The notes beneath the pieces were generated by a model. The model was not told the DNA's origin, searched no databases, and saw only the letters and a list, made by a program, of their open reading frames with translations. From contig NZ_FUZF01000002.1 of NCBI RefSeq assembly GCF_900168125.1, positions 462,331-526,330 of the forward strand: a stretch of 64,000 bases of DNA. The letters are read 5' to 3'. The position numbers were made by a program, and so were the translations under genes. This document shows positions 1 through 8,711 of this stretch, in pieces. The stretch is from Sphingobacterium nematocida (GTDB lineage: Bacteria > Bacteroidota > Bacteroidia > Sphingobacteriales > Sphingobacteriaceae). The number at the start of each line of letters is the position of its first letter. Positions within the stretch are counted from its first letter, which is position 1.

Positions 1-2343
1 TTTAAGGAGGCTGCCCGAAATATCGGAATCTCTATAGCTGCGGCCCAGAGCAGAGAGCGGGTACAAAATCTATTAGAGGAGACCCAGGCCCAATCGGAAG
101 AATTACAGACACAACATTCTGAATTAGAAAATTTCAATACGGAGTTAGAAGCACAGACACAAAGGCTACAAGCTTCCGAAGAAGAGCTTCGAGTCCAACA
201 AGAAGAGCTTGTACAGACTAATTTTGAACTAGAGGAAAGGTCAAAATTATTGGAAGAGAAAAACCAGCTTATTAGCGAGCGAAATATAGAGATCCAGCAA
301 AAGGCAGAAGAGCTTGAATTGAGTACAAAATATAAGTCTGAGTTTCTGGCCAATATGTCCCATGAGTTACGCACGCCGCTAAATTCCATACTTTTATTAT
401 CTAGGCTTCTGGGTGAAAATACAGATAAAAATCTAAACGAAGATCAAATAGAATCTGCAATGGTGATCCAGAGCTCAGGTAACAGTTTATTAAATCTAAT
501 AGATGAAATCCTAGATCTTTCCAAAATCGAATCTGGAAAAATGGATCTGGAATATGTTCAAGTACCATTGCGAGAGATAGCTGAGGATTTAACAAATATG
601 TTCACGCCTCTTGTTAAAGAAAAGGGTATTGATTTTGAGGTCAATATTCAGCCCGGTATTGCACCATATATCCAAGTCGACCGCTTACGCCTTGAGCAGG
701 TATTACGCAACCTGCTTTCCAATGCTATAAAGTTTACACCTAAAGGTATTATCTCCTTTTCCATTAGGGATGATGAATTCGATACCAAAAGTATTATTTT
801 TTCTGTAAGAGATTCCGGTATCGGTATTCCTCTTGAGAAGCAAAAAATAATTTTTGAAGCATTTCAGCAGGCAGATGGATCTACGCGGAGAAAATTTGGA
901 GGTACTGGACTGGGACTGTCCATCAGTAGAGAGATCGCCCGTCTTCTCGGTGGCAAAAGTAAGATAGAGAGTAAAGAGGGAGAGGGAAGTACTTTCGATT
1001 TTATTATACCAAAAAAGCAAGAATTTGTTACAGTTGCTGGAGATCCGGTTCAGCCGGTTAATGTATCAAAATCTATTGGGGCAGAACCTAATGAACCCAA
1101 AGAGTCCGTATCCATTACCGTGGAGCATATCCCGGAAGAAATAGAAGATGACCGTAATAATATAAGCCAGGGAGATAAGGTTATTTTAATTGTCGAGGAC
1201 GATACCAATTTTGCGAAGGCACTGCTCAAATACACCCGACAGCAACAGTATAAAGGCGTAGTGGTCGTCCGAGGCGATTATGCTACCCCTGCAGCATTAA
1301 ATTATACTCCTCTAGCTATATTGTTAGATATCCAGTTACCTATAAAAGATGGTTGGCAAGTGATGGATGAATTAAAGGGCAATCCTTTAACACGTCACAT
1401 ACCTGTACACATTATGTCGTCCCTTAGCGTTCAGAAAGAGAGTCTATTAAAAGGGGCGATAGATTTCATAAGCAAGCCAATTGCGCTCGAACAGATCAGC
1501 AACATGTTCAGTGCTATTCAAGAGGCCCTAACCCATCACCCAAAGAAAGTTCTTATCGTAGAAGAGAATCCTAAACATGCCGAAGCGCTTTCCTTCTTCC
1601 TGAGCAATTTTGATATTACGACAGAGATAAGCAGCAGTGTAGAAGAAAGTATAACAGCTTTAAATTCGGATAAAGTACATTGTGTCATATTAGATATGGG
1701 AGTACCCTATAAAGGTGGTTATGATGCGCTAGAAGAAATCAAGAAGAATCAAGGTTTGGAAAAATTGCCGATCATCGTATTCACCGGCCAAAATCTTACC
1801 CAAACAGAACAGACGAGACTTAAGAAGTATGCAGATTCCATTGTTGTTAAGACCGTACATTCTTACCAACGTATCTTAGATGAGGTAGGTCTTTTCCTGC
1901 ATTTAATAGAAGAGAACACCTCTCAACCCCATAAAAAAAGCTTTAATAAGCTTGAGTCTTTAACAGAAATACTTCATGGCAAGAAAGTACTCGTCGCTGA
2001 TGATGACGTTCGAAATATTTTTTCATTAACTAAAGCCTTGGAAAAATACAAAATGACCGTTGTTTCGGCTATTAATGGGAGGGAAGCATTGGATACATTA
2101 AAAAATGACTCCGAAATAGCGATTGCACTGGTCGATATGATGATGCCCGAAATGGACGGATATGAGACAATCCGGCAAATACGGACTGATCCAAGATATG
2201 TTAATCTGCCTGTTATAGCAGTTACCGCTAAAGCTATGACAGGTGATCGAGAGAAATGCATATCAGCTGGAGCCTCAGATTATATATCCAAGCCAGTTGA
2301 TACAGATCAGTTAATGTCTCTGCTTAGAGTCTGGTTGTATTGA
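1..2343 (+). CDS. Hybrid sensor histidine kinase with three receiver domains (5' end outside window)
   Basis: The frame is open from base 1, so the N-terminus lies outside the window; about 780 residues are visible. The first 25 or so residues look like the end of a GAF domain (AAAQSRERVQNLLEET). A long Glu/Gln-rich coiled coil follows, then the HisKA H-box SHELRTPL (His near visible residue 121), and an HATPase domain with N-box LLSNAIKF, DSGIGIP and GGTGLGLS. Three receiver domains complete the protein: phosphoacceptors in LLDIQLP, LDMGVP and LVDMMMP, with the conserved Lys visible in each. The family autophosphorylates and passes phosphate along the receivers; the missing N-terminal part probably contains sensor, HAMP and GAF modules. 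No Hpt or DNA-binding output domain is seen, so the partner is unknown. The kinase assignment is secure; the stimulus is not knowable here. Confidence 0.95.
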   Translation, partial: FKEAARNIGISIAAAQSRERVQNLLEETQAQSEELQTQHSELENFNTELEAQTQRLQASEEELRVQQEELVQTNFELEERSKLLEEKNQLISERNIEIQQKAEELELSTKYKSEFLANMSHELRTPLNSILLLSRLLGENTDKNLNEDQIESAMVIQSSGNSLLNLIDEILDLSKIESGKMDLEYVQVPLREIAEDLTNMFTPLVKEKGIDFEVNIQPGIAPYIQVDRLRLEQVLRNLLSNAIKFTPKGIISFSIRDDEFDTKSIIFSVRDSGIGIPLEKQKIIFEAFQQADGSTRRKFGGTGLGLSISREIARLLGGKSKIESKEGEGSTFDFIIPKKQEFVTVAGDPVQPVNVSKSIGAEPNEPKESVSITVEHIPEEIEDDRNNISQGDKVILIVEDDTNFAKALLKYTRQQQYKGVVVVRGDYATPAALNYTPLAILLDIQLPIKDGWQVMDELKGNPLTRHIPVHIMSSLSVQKESLLKGAIDFISKPIALEQISNMFSAIQEALTHHPKKVLIVEENPKHAEALSFFLSNFDITTEISSSVEESITALNSDKVHCVILDMGVPYKGGYDALEEIKKNQGLEKLPIIVFTGQNLTQTEQTRLKKYADSIVVKTVHSYQRILDEVGLFLHLIEENTSQPHKKSFNKLESLTEILHGKKVLVADDDVRNIFSLTKALEKYKMTVVSAINGREALDTLKNDSEIAIALVDMMMPEMDGYETIRQIRTDPRYVNLPVIAVTAKAMTGDREKCISAGASDYISKPVDTDQLMSLLRVWLY

Positions 2344-2683
2344 AAGTGAAAAAATGACACTTCTGTCCTTTTCAATTCTATTGGTCGGATGTACCCGGTA
2401 AGAGCGTGCGGTTATTTTGATTTTGACGCCAAGATCCTGAGGTCTATCTGCAACGGTGTGCCTGCAGCATCCCGTAATATTTTATTACTTGCGATAGATC
2501 CTAAACATTGGTTATTCATATAATACTAAAAAAAATAAAAGAATAATCTTTCCGAAGCTTTTATAAATGTTTTTATTCTAGCCAATGTTTGGACCCCAAA
2601 TATATTCCAAAGGTATTAAGAGGCTTTTGTGCAATAAAATCCCAATCCTAACCTTTGCACAATTGAACTAAAATCTCCATATA
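2344..2683. other. Intergenic, no convincing gene
   Basis: AT-rich spacer between the hybrid kinase and the OmpA-domain gene. The only reading frame worth noting is a 35-codon minus-strand ORF at 2412-2519 (begins MNNQCLGSIASNK). I do not recognise it and it lacks a clear ribosome binding site. It may be a gene fragment or chance. No exact TAnnTTTG promoter was found for the downstream gene. Confidence 0.5.
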
Positions 2684-2713
2684 ATGTTCTATAGAAGAAC
2701 AAAATCAAATTAT

Positions 2714-3355
2714 ATGGCACATTTAGAAGTAAGACCCAAAAAAGGTACACCATGGTGGGTGTGGCTTTTGCTTGTTGCGGCAGCAATCGCAATCCTCCTA
2801 TTTTTTATGAGACGATGCGACAGTTCCAATATGGACAATGATAGGGTAGATGATACCCTAGCGAATAGCGAGCTAGACACCGCTAATGTATTGGCCTCTA
2901 CCGAGCCAAATTGGAACAGCGTAGATTTTAATACACCCATTTCTACCGATTCAGATATCAGCGACGATGCTATACAGATTCGAAACCATGCCGATTACAC
3001 CATTTTCAGTATCGGTGAGAACATTCTTTTCCCAACAGATGGCAATGAGATCCAGGCAAATGCTACAGACAAACTTAAGCAAGTTGCCGTAGTCTTGAAT
3101 AAGCGCTTTAATGGTGCTTATATAGGAGTGTTTGGCAATGCCGATTCTACCGGTACCACTGATCATAATACCGCGCTCGGTGCGGAACGTGCTAATGCTG
3201 TAAAGAATTGGTTGGTAAGAGAGGGAAGTTTAAATGTAGATAAGATATCCGTTCATTCCCTTGGCGAAGATGCCCCTGTGGCCGACAACCAGACCGCTGC
3301 GGGTCGCAAACAAAATCGAAATGTGGAGATAGTGGTATTCAGAACAAAACCTTAA
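2714..3355 (+). CDS. OmpA-family membrane-anchored protein
   Basis: A single membrane helix near the N-terminus (WWVWLLLVAAAIAILLFFM) is followed by a roughly 70-residue acidic linker and a C-terminal OmpA-like domain (about the last 115 residues). That domain shows the family signature: ILFPTDGNEIQ at the first strand, then GNADSTG, RANAVKNWL and GRKQNRNVEIVV. OmpA domains bind peptidoglycan non-covalently; here the helix would anchor it in the inner membrane with the domain in the periplasm. I chose the Met at 2714 (MAHLEVRPKK) because the frame's upstream Met at 2684 adds ten residues with no family-like character. The next gene, 30 bp downstream, is a PRC-barrel protein, suggesting a shared envelope-stress unit. 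Confidence 0.85.
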   Translation: MAHLEVRPKKGTPWWVWLLLVAAAIAILLFFMRRCDSSNMDNDRVDDTLANSELDTANVLASTEPNWNSVDFNTPISTDSDISDDAIQIRNHADYTIFSIGENILFPTDGNEIQANATDKLKQVAVVLNKRFNGAYIGVFGNADSTGTTDHNTALGAERANAVKNWLVREGSLNVDKISVHSLGEDAPVADNQTAAGRKQNRNVEIVVFRTKP

Positions 3356-3385
3356 AATTAAATAGCAAATATTAAAAGATAAGTT

Positions 3386-4057
3386 ATGGCATTACAAGAT
3401 AATAAAAATAAATATGACCATCTCCAAGAGTTGGGCGGAAGTGGGTATGAGATTGTAGATGGACAGCCGGATATTCGCGGCTGGGTAGTTAAGAATGAAG
3501 TGGGGCATATCATTGGAGACGTAGACGAACTACTTTTCAGCACCGAATCTCAAAAGGTAAGATATATAATCGTGACAGTAGATGCTGAAAATCACCCCTC
3601 AGAGGACGAACGGAAAATTTTAATTCCTATCGGAGTCGCCGATCTTTACGACGAAGGGCAGATTCAAGACAGTATCCCTTCTATTATAGAAGGGGACAGA
3701 ACTGGAATTTATGATCCTAGAGAAGATGGGCAGGTTGTGGTGGTTCCTATTAATGCCCAACAATTAATTATGCTGCCTAACTATTATGAGGGACAAGTGG
3801 ATCCCGAGACCGAGATGTTGGTTCGCCATACTTTGGAGGGGGCTAACGACGTCGGGTTTGTTGTCGGAGCTACTTCTTATGATCCGAATGATTTTTATCA
3901 ACATAGCCATTTTGACGAAGACCGGTTTTACGAGCGCAGATGGCGTACAGGTGATGGTGCTCCGCCACCGACTGGAACCACTGGCGGGTCAAGGTTTCGT
4001 TCCCGCAATACAGACGACCCAACTAACGATAACTTAAATCCTTCAGATCCTTATTAA
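3386..4057 (+). CDS. PRC-barrel domain protein
   Basis: Residues about 20-90 form a PRC-barrel domain (DIRGWVVKNEVGHIIGDVDEL, then a VRYIIVTV strand and the ILIPIGVADLY strand). A second, weaker barrel-like segment (VVVVPINAQQLIMLP) is followed by a low-complexity tail rich in Gly, Thr, Asn and Asp. There is no signal peptide or membrane helix, so it is probably cytoplasmic. PRC-barrel proteins of this size are common stress-associated genes in Bacteroidota, often near OmpA-like and four-helix-bundle genes as here. The biochemical role of the family outside photosynthetic reaction centres and RimM is not established. A strong terminator directly follows the stop codon. Confidence 0.8.
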   Translation: MALQDNKNKYDHLQELGGSGYEIVDGQPDIRGWVVKNEVGHIIGDVDELLFSTESQKVRYIIVTVDAENHPSEDERKILIPIGVADLYDEGQIQDSIPSIIEGDRTGIYDPREDGQVVVVPINAQQLIMLPNYYEGQVDPETEMLVRHTLEGANDVGFVVGATSYDPNDFYQHSHFDEDRFYERRWRTGDGAPPPTGTTGGSRFRSRNTDDPTNDNLNPSDPY

Positions 4058-4061
4058 GAGA

Positions 4062-4095
4062 AAAAGAGGTATAAGAATTATCTTATACCTCTTTT
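4062..4095 (+). terminator. Rho-independent terminator
   Basis: A perfect 15-bp stem (4062-4076 with 4081-4095) closes over the loop ATTA, five bases after the PRC-barrel stop codon; the right arm ends in TTTT. Confidence 0.85.
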
Positions 4096-4472
4096 AAATT
4101 TCAGTCGTTTATTCGTTTAAATTGATAAATTAAATGTTTATGCTGGGGCGTAATTAATTTTGAGCATTTATATAATCATTGGTTAAGCAACGCAGGTTGT
4201 TACAGTAGCAACATTTCTTATAATCCTAAGTAAAAAATCCTGTGATAAATCCCAAAAAAAATTCTGTCACACGACAGGAAGCTGTTTATATAAGATTAAA
4301 CAGATATAAATAAAATTTGTTTGCGTATTCTAAAAAAAAACCTCTAAAACGAGAAATTGCAGCACATAAGGAATTTTAATGATTTCTTTAAGTAATTAAA
4401 ATAAATGATCCCCCTATACTTTGGGAGCGCAGGGGAGTCAAGGAGCATGTAATTAAATATAGAAGTTTAGAT
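4096..4472. other. Intergenic, no gene seen
   Basis: Very AT-rich spacer between convergent genes. Apart from a small 5-bp hairpin (CTGTC-ACAC-GACAG near 4265), no coding frame, repeat or RNA element was recognised. Confidence 0.5.
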
Positions 4473-4940
4473 TTAGCGAGGTGTAGTATCCCTTAATTGT
4501 TTTATATGGTTGTGCGCTTTGAATTGTTCACTAGCTTGGCTCTGTAATACGACTAATAAATCCATGGGAAGCTGAGCTGATTCCTTCATCGCATCATTAT
4601 ATACATTTATAAATTCGTCTTCACCACGTTCACAACTTTCCAAAATAGCATGTGAGGAAAATGGGTCAACAGCAGATTTAATTGACATCCAAGCTCTAAA
4701 TAATTTACCTGAGGTTCGCGTCTCATCACTAGGAGTTTCCCCTTGTTGTACCACGAAAGGAGTAATTTCAGCCTTGAATTTAATAGATTGATCTCGATAG
4801 CCTTCAAATAATGCTTTTAATCCCAAGTTTTCATCTTTAGGCAACAATGTTATAGCCTTCTCATAGCCTTCTATTCGATCATTATTAATCTCTATCAAAT
4901 TATTTAAAAATTCTCCCAGATTATTTTGCATGTTATCCAT
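4473..4940 (-). CDS. PA2169-family four-helix-bundle protein (DUF2383)
   Basis: An all-helical protein of about 155 residues with the family pattern: NNLIEINNDRIEGYEKAI in helix 1, YRDQSIKFKAEI in helix 2, ERGEDEFINVYNDAM in helix 3 and a last helix around LQSQASEQFKAHNHIKQL. These ferritin-like bundles carry Glu/His positions that could bind metal, but no member has a settled enzymatic role. They are usually associated with stress response. The start at 4940 (MDNMQNN) is preferred to the Met seven codons upstream, since alignable sequence begins there. It is followed at 5003 by the end of a kinase gene on the same strand. Confidence 0.8.
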   Translation of the reverse strand: MDNMQNNLGEFLNNLIEINNDRIEGYEKAITLLPKDENLGLKALFEGYRDQSIKFKAEITPFVVQQGETPSDETRTSGKLFRAWMSIKSAVDPFSSHAILESCERGEDEFINVYNDAMKESAQLPMDLLVVLQSQASEQFKAHNHIKQLRDTTPR

Positions 4941-5002
4941 AAATAATAATGTTTTAACCAATGAACAAAGTATTTATGGAAAGGTTCGATATTGAATAGG
5001 AA

Positions 5003-7138
5003 CTAATTGTCGGGAAAAGCTATTATAAGAGTTGTGCTAGTATTAATTTTACTTTCGATCTCAATTGATCCACCCAACATATTTACTAATTGATTTACTA
5101 GAGCCAAACCTATACCAGCACCAGGATATCCCAACGCATTTTTACCTTTATAAAATGCATTCATAACTAGATTTAATTCATCTTCTGGTATTCCAATACC
5201 ATTATCATTGATTTTGTATACAACCATTTTGTCCTTCTTATAACTGGATAAGGATATGCGAGCATTAGCTTTAGCCGTACTAAATTTAACAGCGTTATCG
5301 ATGATATTTGAAAAGATTTGTCTTATTGTCGCCTTTTCACCATATATGGGCATAAGATCAAATATTTCGAGCTCACATCTAGAATTGTTATTTTGCTTTT
5401 TACTTTCTTCAAACAGATTCGGAATCAGCGGATGTATAGCGATCTCTTCTTTTTTGAAAATAACATGTTTGGAGCGCATGAATGCTACCGTTTTGTTTAT
5501 TAAACTTTCCATGTTTTCCAAACCGGCGACTATATTGCTTATACATAGATTCTGAATATCTTGGGACATATCCATTTTTTTCTGCAATAACTGTGTACTC
5601 AATCTGACCGCTGATAATGGGTTTTTTAAATCATGAGAGATTGTATGCGTGATCATTTCCAGTTCATTATTTGCAGTGATCAACATTTCTTTTGTCTGTT
5701 CTTCATGTTTTGTTCTTGCGATTATTGCTTTAGTTATCATCTTATCAAGGCTTCTTATAAAAGACAGGTCTTCATCATTCCAAAAAGCCGCTGTATCCAC
5801 TATTTCGGTCTCCATCAGTTGCAAATTCCCTTCGCTATTTCCCTGCTCGTCGTCTTCTCGCGAATCGCAAACCTCCATCAGAGAAGTTTTACTTTCATCT
5901 CTAAACCAGAGTATCCAATGGTCTTTTTCTCCACCTACCTGCAAAGCTGCTACACCAGCAATAGGTAAGGGAGACGTAAAGTCATGTTTTCTTTTTAACC
6001 TGAAATTGTTGTCTTTAAAGATTTTTTTATTAACCTGTTTGATGGTATCCAGGATCTTATCGATTTGTAAATTAGAAGGCGTATTTTCAAACTTATGGAT
6101 CACACCATGATGATAAATAGCGACTCCATCTGCTTTCGCCAAATTAGCGATTTCGTCAATATGTTGTAATAAACAATAATTCAGAGATCGTCCATTAGAT
6201 AGGTTATCGTCAAATTGCTTTTTTGTCTGCTGTATAATTTTATCAAATTCAATTCCTTTCTTTTGTAAGATCTCCTCATGACGTACCGAAGCATTCTGTA
6301 CCAATAGTTGGCAAAGAAGTCTTTTTTGGTAATCTATTTTCTTTAACGTTTTATTTATACATACTACTAATCCCCACAGACATTTATTGATAAGGATAGG
6401 AATAGTGAAAGTTGATTTTGCAGAAATTAAGTTCGAAAACCTCGCCTTTTGTGATAGAGGTAAGTACTCAATCGGAATATTTTGATCTGGATGGGCACAA
6501 AATATAATTTGCTGCCGTCTAGCTAAATCTGGGATATACATCACCTCGTTTTTTGAAAAATACGCGTATAAATCCTCCGATATAAAGCTTTTCGAGAATA
6601 ATTTGTCCGTATAGGCAAATTCATGATCGGTAGTCGCTATCACTCTACTCGTCTTATCTTCCATGATTTGTGCTACAAGTACATTGTCAGCCTCGGTCAC
6701 GCCTTGTATGTTTTCTAAGAGTTTACACCAAATGGAAGATAAGGTCTCGTTATCAATAGGTGTAAAATCATTCATTTCCGATGAAAAAATAATGTCCGAT
6801 ATTTTTTCTTCTATCCGGATAAATAGTTGATTCGCTTGTTTGTGAATATGTAAATAATACGGGACGTCTTCCTCTTTCACTACAAATGTCCTTCCGCTAT
6901 CACAAATTTTTGAAGGGTCACTTAGCAATGAAGATAATTCAGGAGATAAGGTAAAACGATTCTCAAGGAAAAGTTCAAGATCAGTACTTATAATAAGTTT
7001 CGAATCTATTCCAAGCGGAAGTAAATTTTCGCTAATAGCTATTATTTTTTTAAAATAATCAGTTATTAAAAATTGACCATTAGCCTTCATAGTTAAAGGA
7101 TAAACAGAAAGTGAATTCTCGGATTTTTTTTGAGCCAT
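5003..7138 (-). CDS. Phytochrome-derived sensor histidine kinase, chromophore site lost
   Basis: The 711 residues follow the bacteriophytochrome layout: a PAS_2-like region (about 15-110), GAF (about 130-285, with CLWGLVVC matching the phytochrome LWGL-xxC-HH strand), PHY (about 310-470, retaining HWILWFRDE), HisKA with SHDLKNPL (His502) and HATPase (NIIDNAVKF, DNGIGIPEDE, GAGIGLALV). Established phytochromes need an N-terminal or GAF Cys, a PASDIP motif, a His before the NMG segment and a HH after LWGL. Here there is no early Cys, DIP is absent, and the HH pair reads IN. The PHY tongue motif PRxSF is also missing. I infer a kinase that kept the phytochrome scaffold but no longer binds bilin. 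Kinase motifs are intact. Confidence 0.85.
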   Translation of the reverse strand: MAQKKSENSLSVYPLTMKANGQFLITDYFKKIIAISENLLPLGIDSKLIISTDLELFLENRFTLSPELSSLLSDPSKICDSGRTFVVKEEDVPYYLHIHKQANQLFIRIEEKISDIIFSSEMNDFTPIDNETLSSIWCKLLENIQGVTEADNVLVAQIMEDKTSRVIATTDHEFAYTDKLFSKSFISEDLYAYFSKNEVMYIPDLARRQQIIFCAHPDQNIPIEYLPLSQKARFSNLISAKSTFTIPILINKCLWGLVVCINKTLKKIDYQKRLLCQLLVQNASVRHEEILQKKGIEFDKIIQQTKKQFDDNLSNGRSLNYCLLQHIDEIANLAKADGVAIYHHGVIHKFENTPSNLQIDKILDTIKQVNKKIFKDNNFRLKRKHDFTSPLPIAGVAALQVGGEKDHWILWFRDESKTSLMEVCDSREDDEQGNSEGNLQLMETEIVDTAAFWNDEDLSFIRSLDKMITKAIIARTKHEEQTKEMLITANNELEMITHTISHDLKNPLSAVRLSTQLLQKKMDMSQDIQNLCISNIVAGLENMESLINKTVAFMRSKHVIFKKEEIAIHPLIPNLFEESKKQNNNSRCELEIFDLMPIYGEKATIRQIFSNIIDNAVKFSTAKANARISLSSYKKDKMVVYKINDNGIGIPEDELNLVMNAFYKGKNALGYPGAGIGLALVNQLVNMLGGSIEIESKINTSTTLIIAFPDN

Positions 7139-7281
7139 GTAAAGCGAGTATAAAACTATGTAAGGTAAATGTATTCCTTGATAACTCCAAATCGGCTGGC
7201 TTTCTAAATCCTATAATTTGTTGCACAGCTATTCATTATTGAACGAAGTTAACAGTGAATTGTTATCCTGAGAAAACCCCA

Positions 7282-7803
7282 ATGGAAAATGAAAAAGTTA
7301 TATATACAATTGGGCATTCCACGCTTAGTTATGCTGATTTTGTTAGTTTATTAAAGTTGTATCATATAGAATTGCTAATGGACATCCGGCGTTTTCCGGG
7401 CTCGAGAAAATTTCCTGTTTATAATAAGGTGAATTTGGAAACCAATCTTCCAAAAGACAATATACAATATATACACGGGCGAGAGTTGGGAGGAAGAAGG
7501 AAGGTTCAACCAAATTCAGTGAATCAAGTCTGGCGTAATGAATCGTTTCAAGGTTATGCAGATTATATGCTGACGGATGAATTTCACGAAGGGATAAACC
7601 AATTAAAAAGAGAAGCAACGATAAAGACAACTGTATATATGTGTTCAGAAGCGCTATGGTGGCGATGTCATCGTGCCATGGTTTCGGACTATTTAAAAGC
7701 AGAAAATTGGAATGTGTTTCATATTACGTCAGCCGGAAAGGTTATTCCACACCCTTATACCAATCCGGCGACCGTAGAAAATGGTCGGGTAGTTTATAAA
7801 TAA
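7282..7803 (+). CDS. DUF488 family protein
   Basis: The N-terminus YTIGHSTLSYADFVSLL, the segment LMDIRRFPGSRKFPVYN and the cysteine-containing YMCSEALWWRCHRAMVSDYL are diagnostic of DUF488. These are soluble proteins of unknown activity, with conserved Arg, Cys and His that suggest a nucleic-acid or small-molecule function. The frame is open further upstream to a GTG at 7255, but the ATG at 7282 (MENEKVIYTIGHS) fits the family start. It stands alone between a minus-strand kinase and a convergent sigma factor gene. Confidence 0.88.
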   Translation: MENEKVIYTIGHSTLSYADFVSLLKLYHIELLMDIRRFPGSRKFPVYNKVNLETNLPKDNIQYIHGRELGGRRKVQPNSVNQVWRNESFQGYADYMLTDEFHEGINQLKREATIKTTVYMCSEALWWRCHRAMVSDYLKAENWNVFHITSAGKVIPHPYTNPATVENGRVVYK

Positions 7804-7864
7804 TTTTGTTAACATTTTATTTTATTATAGTATTTTTAATAGGTGTTTGTTTAGTGGACCTAAT

Positions 7865-7887
7865 CCCCACCATTTTATTGGGTGGGG
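7865..7887. terminator. Possible terminator hairpin between convergent genes
   Basis: CCCCACC pairs with GGTGGGG over a 9-nt loop, between the DUF488 gene (+) and the ECF sigma gene (-). Neither side has a proper T-run, so termination activity is uncertain. Confidence 0.35.
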
Positions 7888-7907
7888 GAAGGTCTATTAA
7901 TTTTAAC

Positions 7908-8405
7908 TTAAGCAAACTGACGCTGTAAACGCTTTCGTATAGCGAAGATCTTGGATTTGATAGTGCCTTTCGGCATACAGTACATATCAGAAAGCTCTCG
8001 GTACTTATATCCTTTTACGTACATATTAAAAATTTCTTGGTTTTCATCAGACATACACGCCAAAGCTTTATTAATATCTTTTAATATCAATTGTTTATCC
8101 ACCGTGTTTTCTGTGAAAGGTTCATGACATCCCAAATTTTGGTATTCTGTCGCCTTCTGGTTTTCGTAGGTAAACTTATATTTTTTTGTTCGGTACTGAT
8201 TGATATATATATTTTTCATTATAACGAACAGCCAGGGAATTATCTGAGGGTTATTAAAAAATTGGTCAACATATTTCAATGCCCTTAGCAATGTTTCCTG
8301 TACGAGATCCTGTATATCCTCAGGATCACTGGTAAATTTATAAGCTAGATTTTTTAATACGGATCTGTATTCTAGCAGCTGTACGTTTAAGTCCTTATTT
8401 GTCAT
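7908..8405 (-). CDS. ECF-family RNA polymerase sigma factor
   Basis: At 165 residues it contains sigma-70 region 2 (YKFTSDPEDIQDLVQETLLRAL, WLFVIMKNIYINQYR) and region 4 (EIFNMYVKGYKYRELSDMYCMPKGTIKSKIFAIRKRL). Region 4 is the helix-turn-helix that reads the -35 element. Unlike the two other sigma factors in this window it has no adjacent FecR gene and no SusC, and its sequence resembles the RpoE-like stress group. The partner anti-sigma factor is not next to it: upstream lie a 306-bp gap and the divergent TamB gene. Confidence 0.9.
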   Translation of the reverse strand: MTNKDLNVQLLEYRSVLKNLAYKFTSDPEDIQDLVQETLLRALKYVDQFFNNPQIIPWLFVIMKNIYINQYRTKKYKFTYENQKATEYQNLGCHEPFTENTVDKQLILKDINKALACMSDENQEIFNMYVKGYKYRELSDMYCMPKGTIKSKIFAIRKRLQRQFA

Positions 8406-8711
8406 CTCGAAGTTGTTAAGTTTTTAATAACTGAGAAACAAATAACATGCGATTTATTGCTTTAAACCATATTACAGGTATTCTCACCGTTAAAATGGTA
8501 ACTAAAACTTGCAGAAGGGATATTTGTACTTGTTCAGTGTGAGGTATTAGTGATTTTAAGTAGTATAAATACGGTTACAGTATGTTTAAGCACTCATTTT
8601 AACGCCTTGTAAAAAATTAGAATTAAAAACGCTCATATTACAAGCAACCAATTCTTTCTATAACTGTTAACAGTACACACATCTAATGTATACCCTACAA
8701 AATCATTTGTT
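8406..8711. other. Divergent intergenic region (sigma factor / tamB)
   Basis: AT-rich region that must hold the promoters of the divergently transcribed sigma factor and TamB genes. I found no exact TTTG/TAnnTTTG pair and no convincing hairpin or small ORF. Confidence 0.4.

Noticed and set aside
7255..7281. GTG start for the DUF488 gene
   Set aside because: Nine extra residues without family likeness; the ATG at 7282 gives the typical start.
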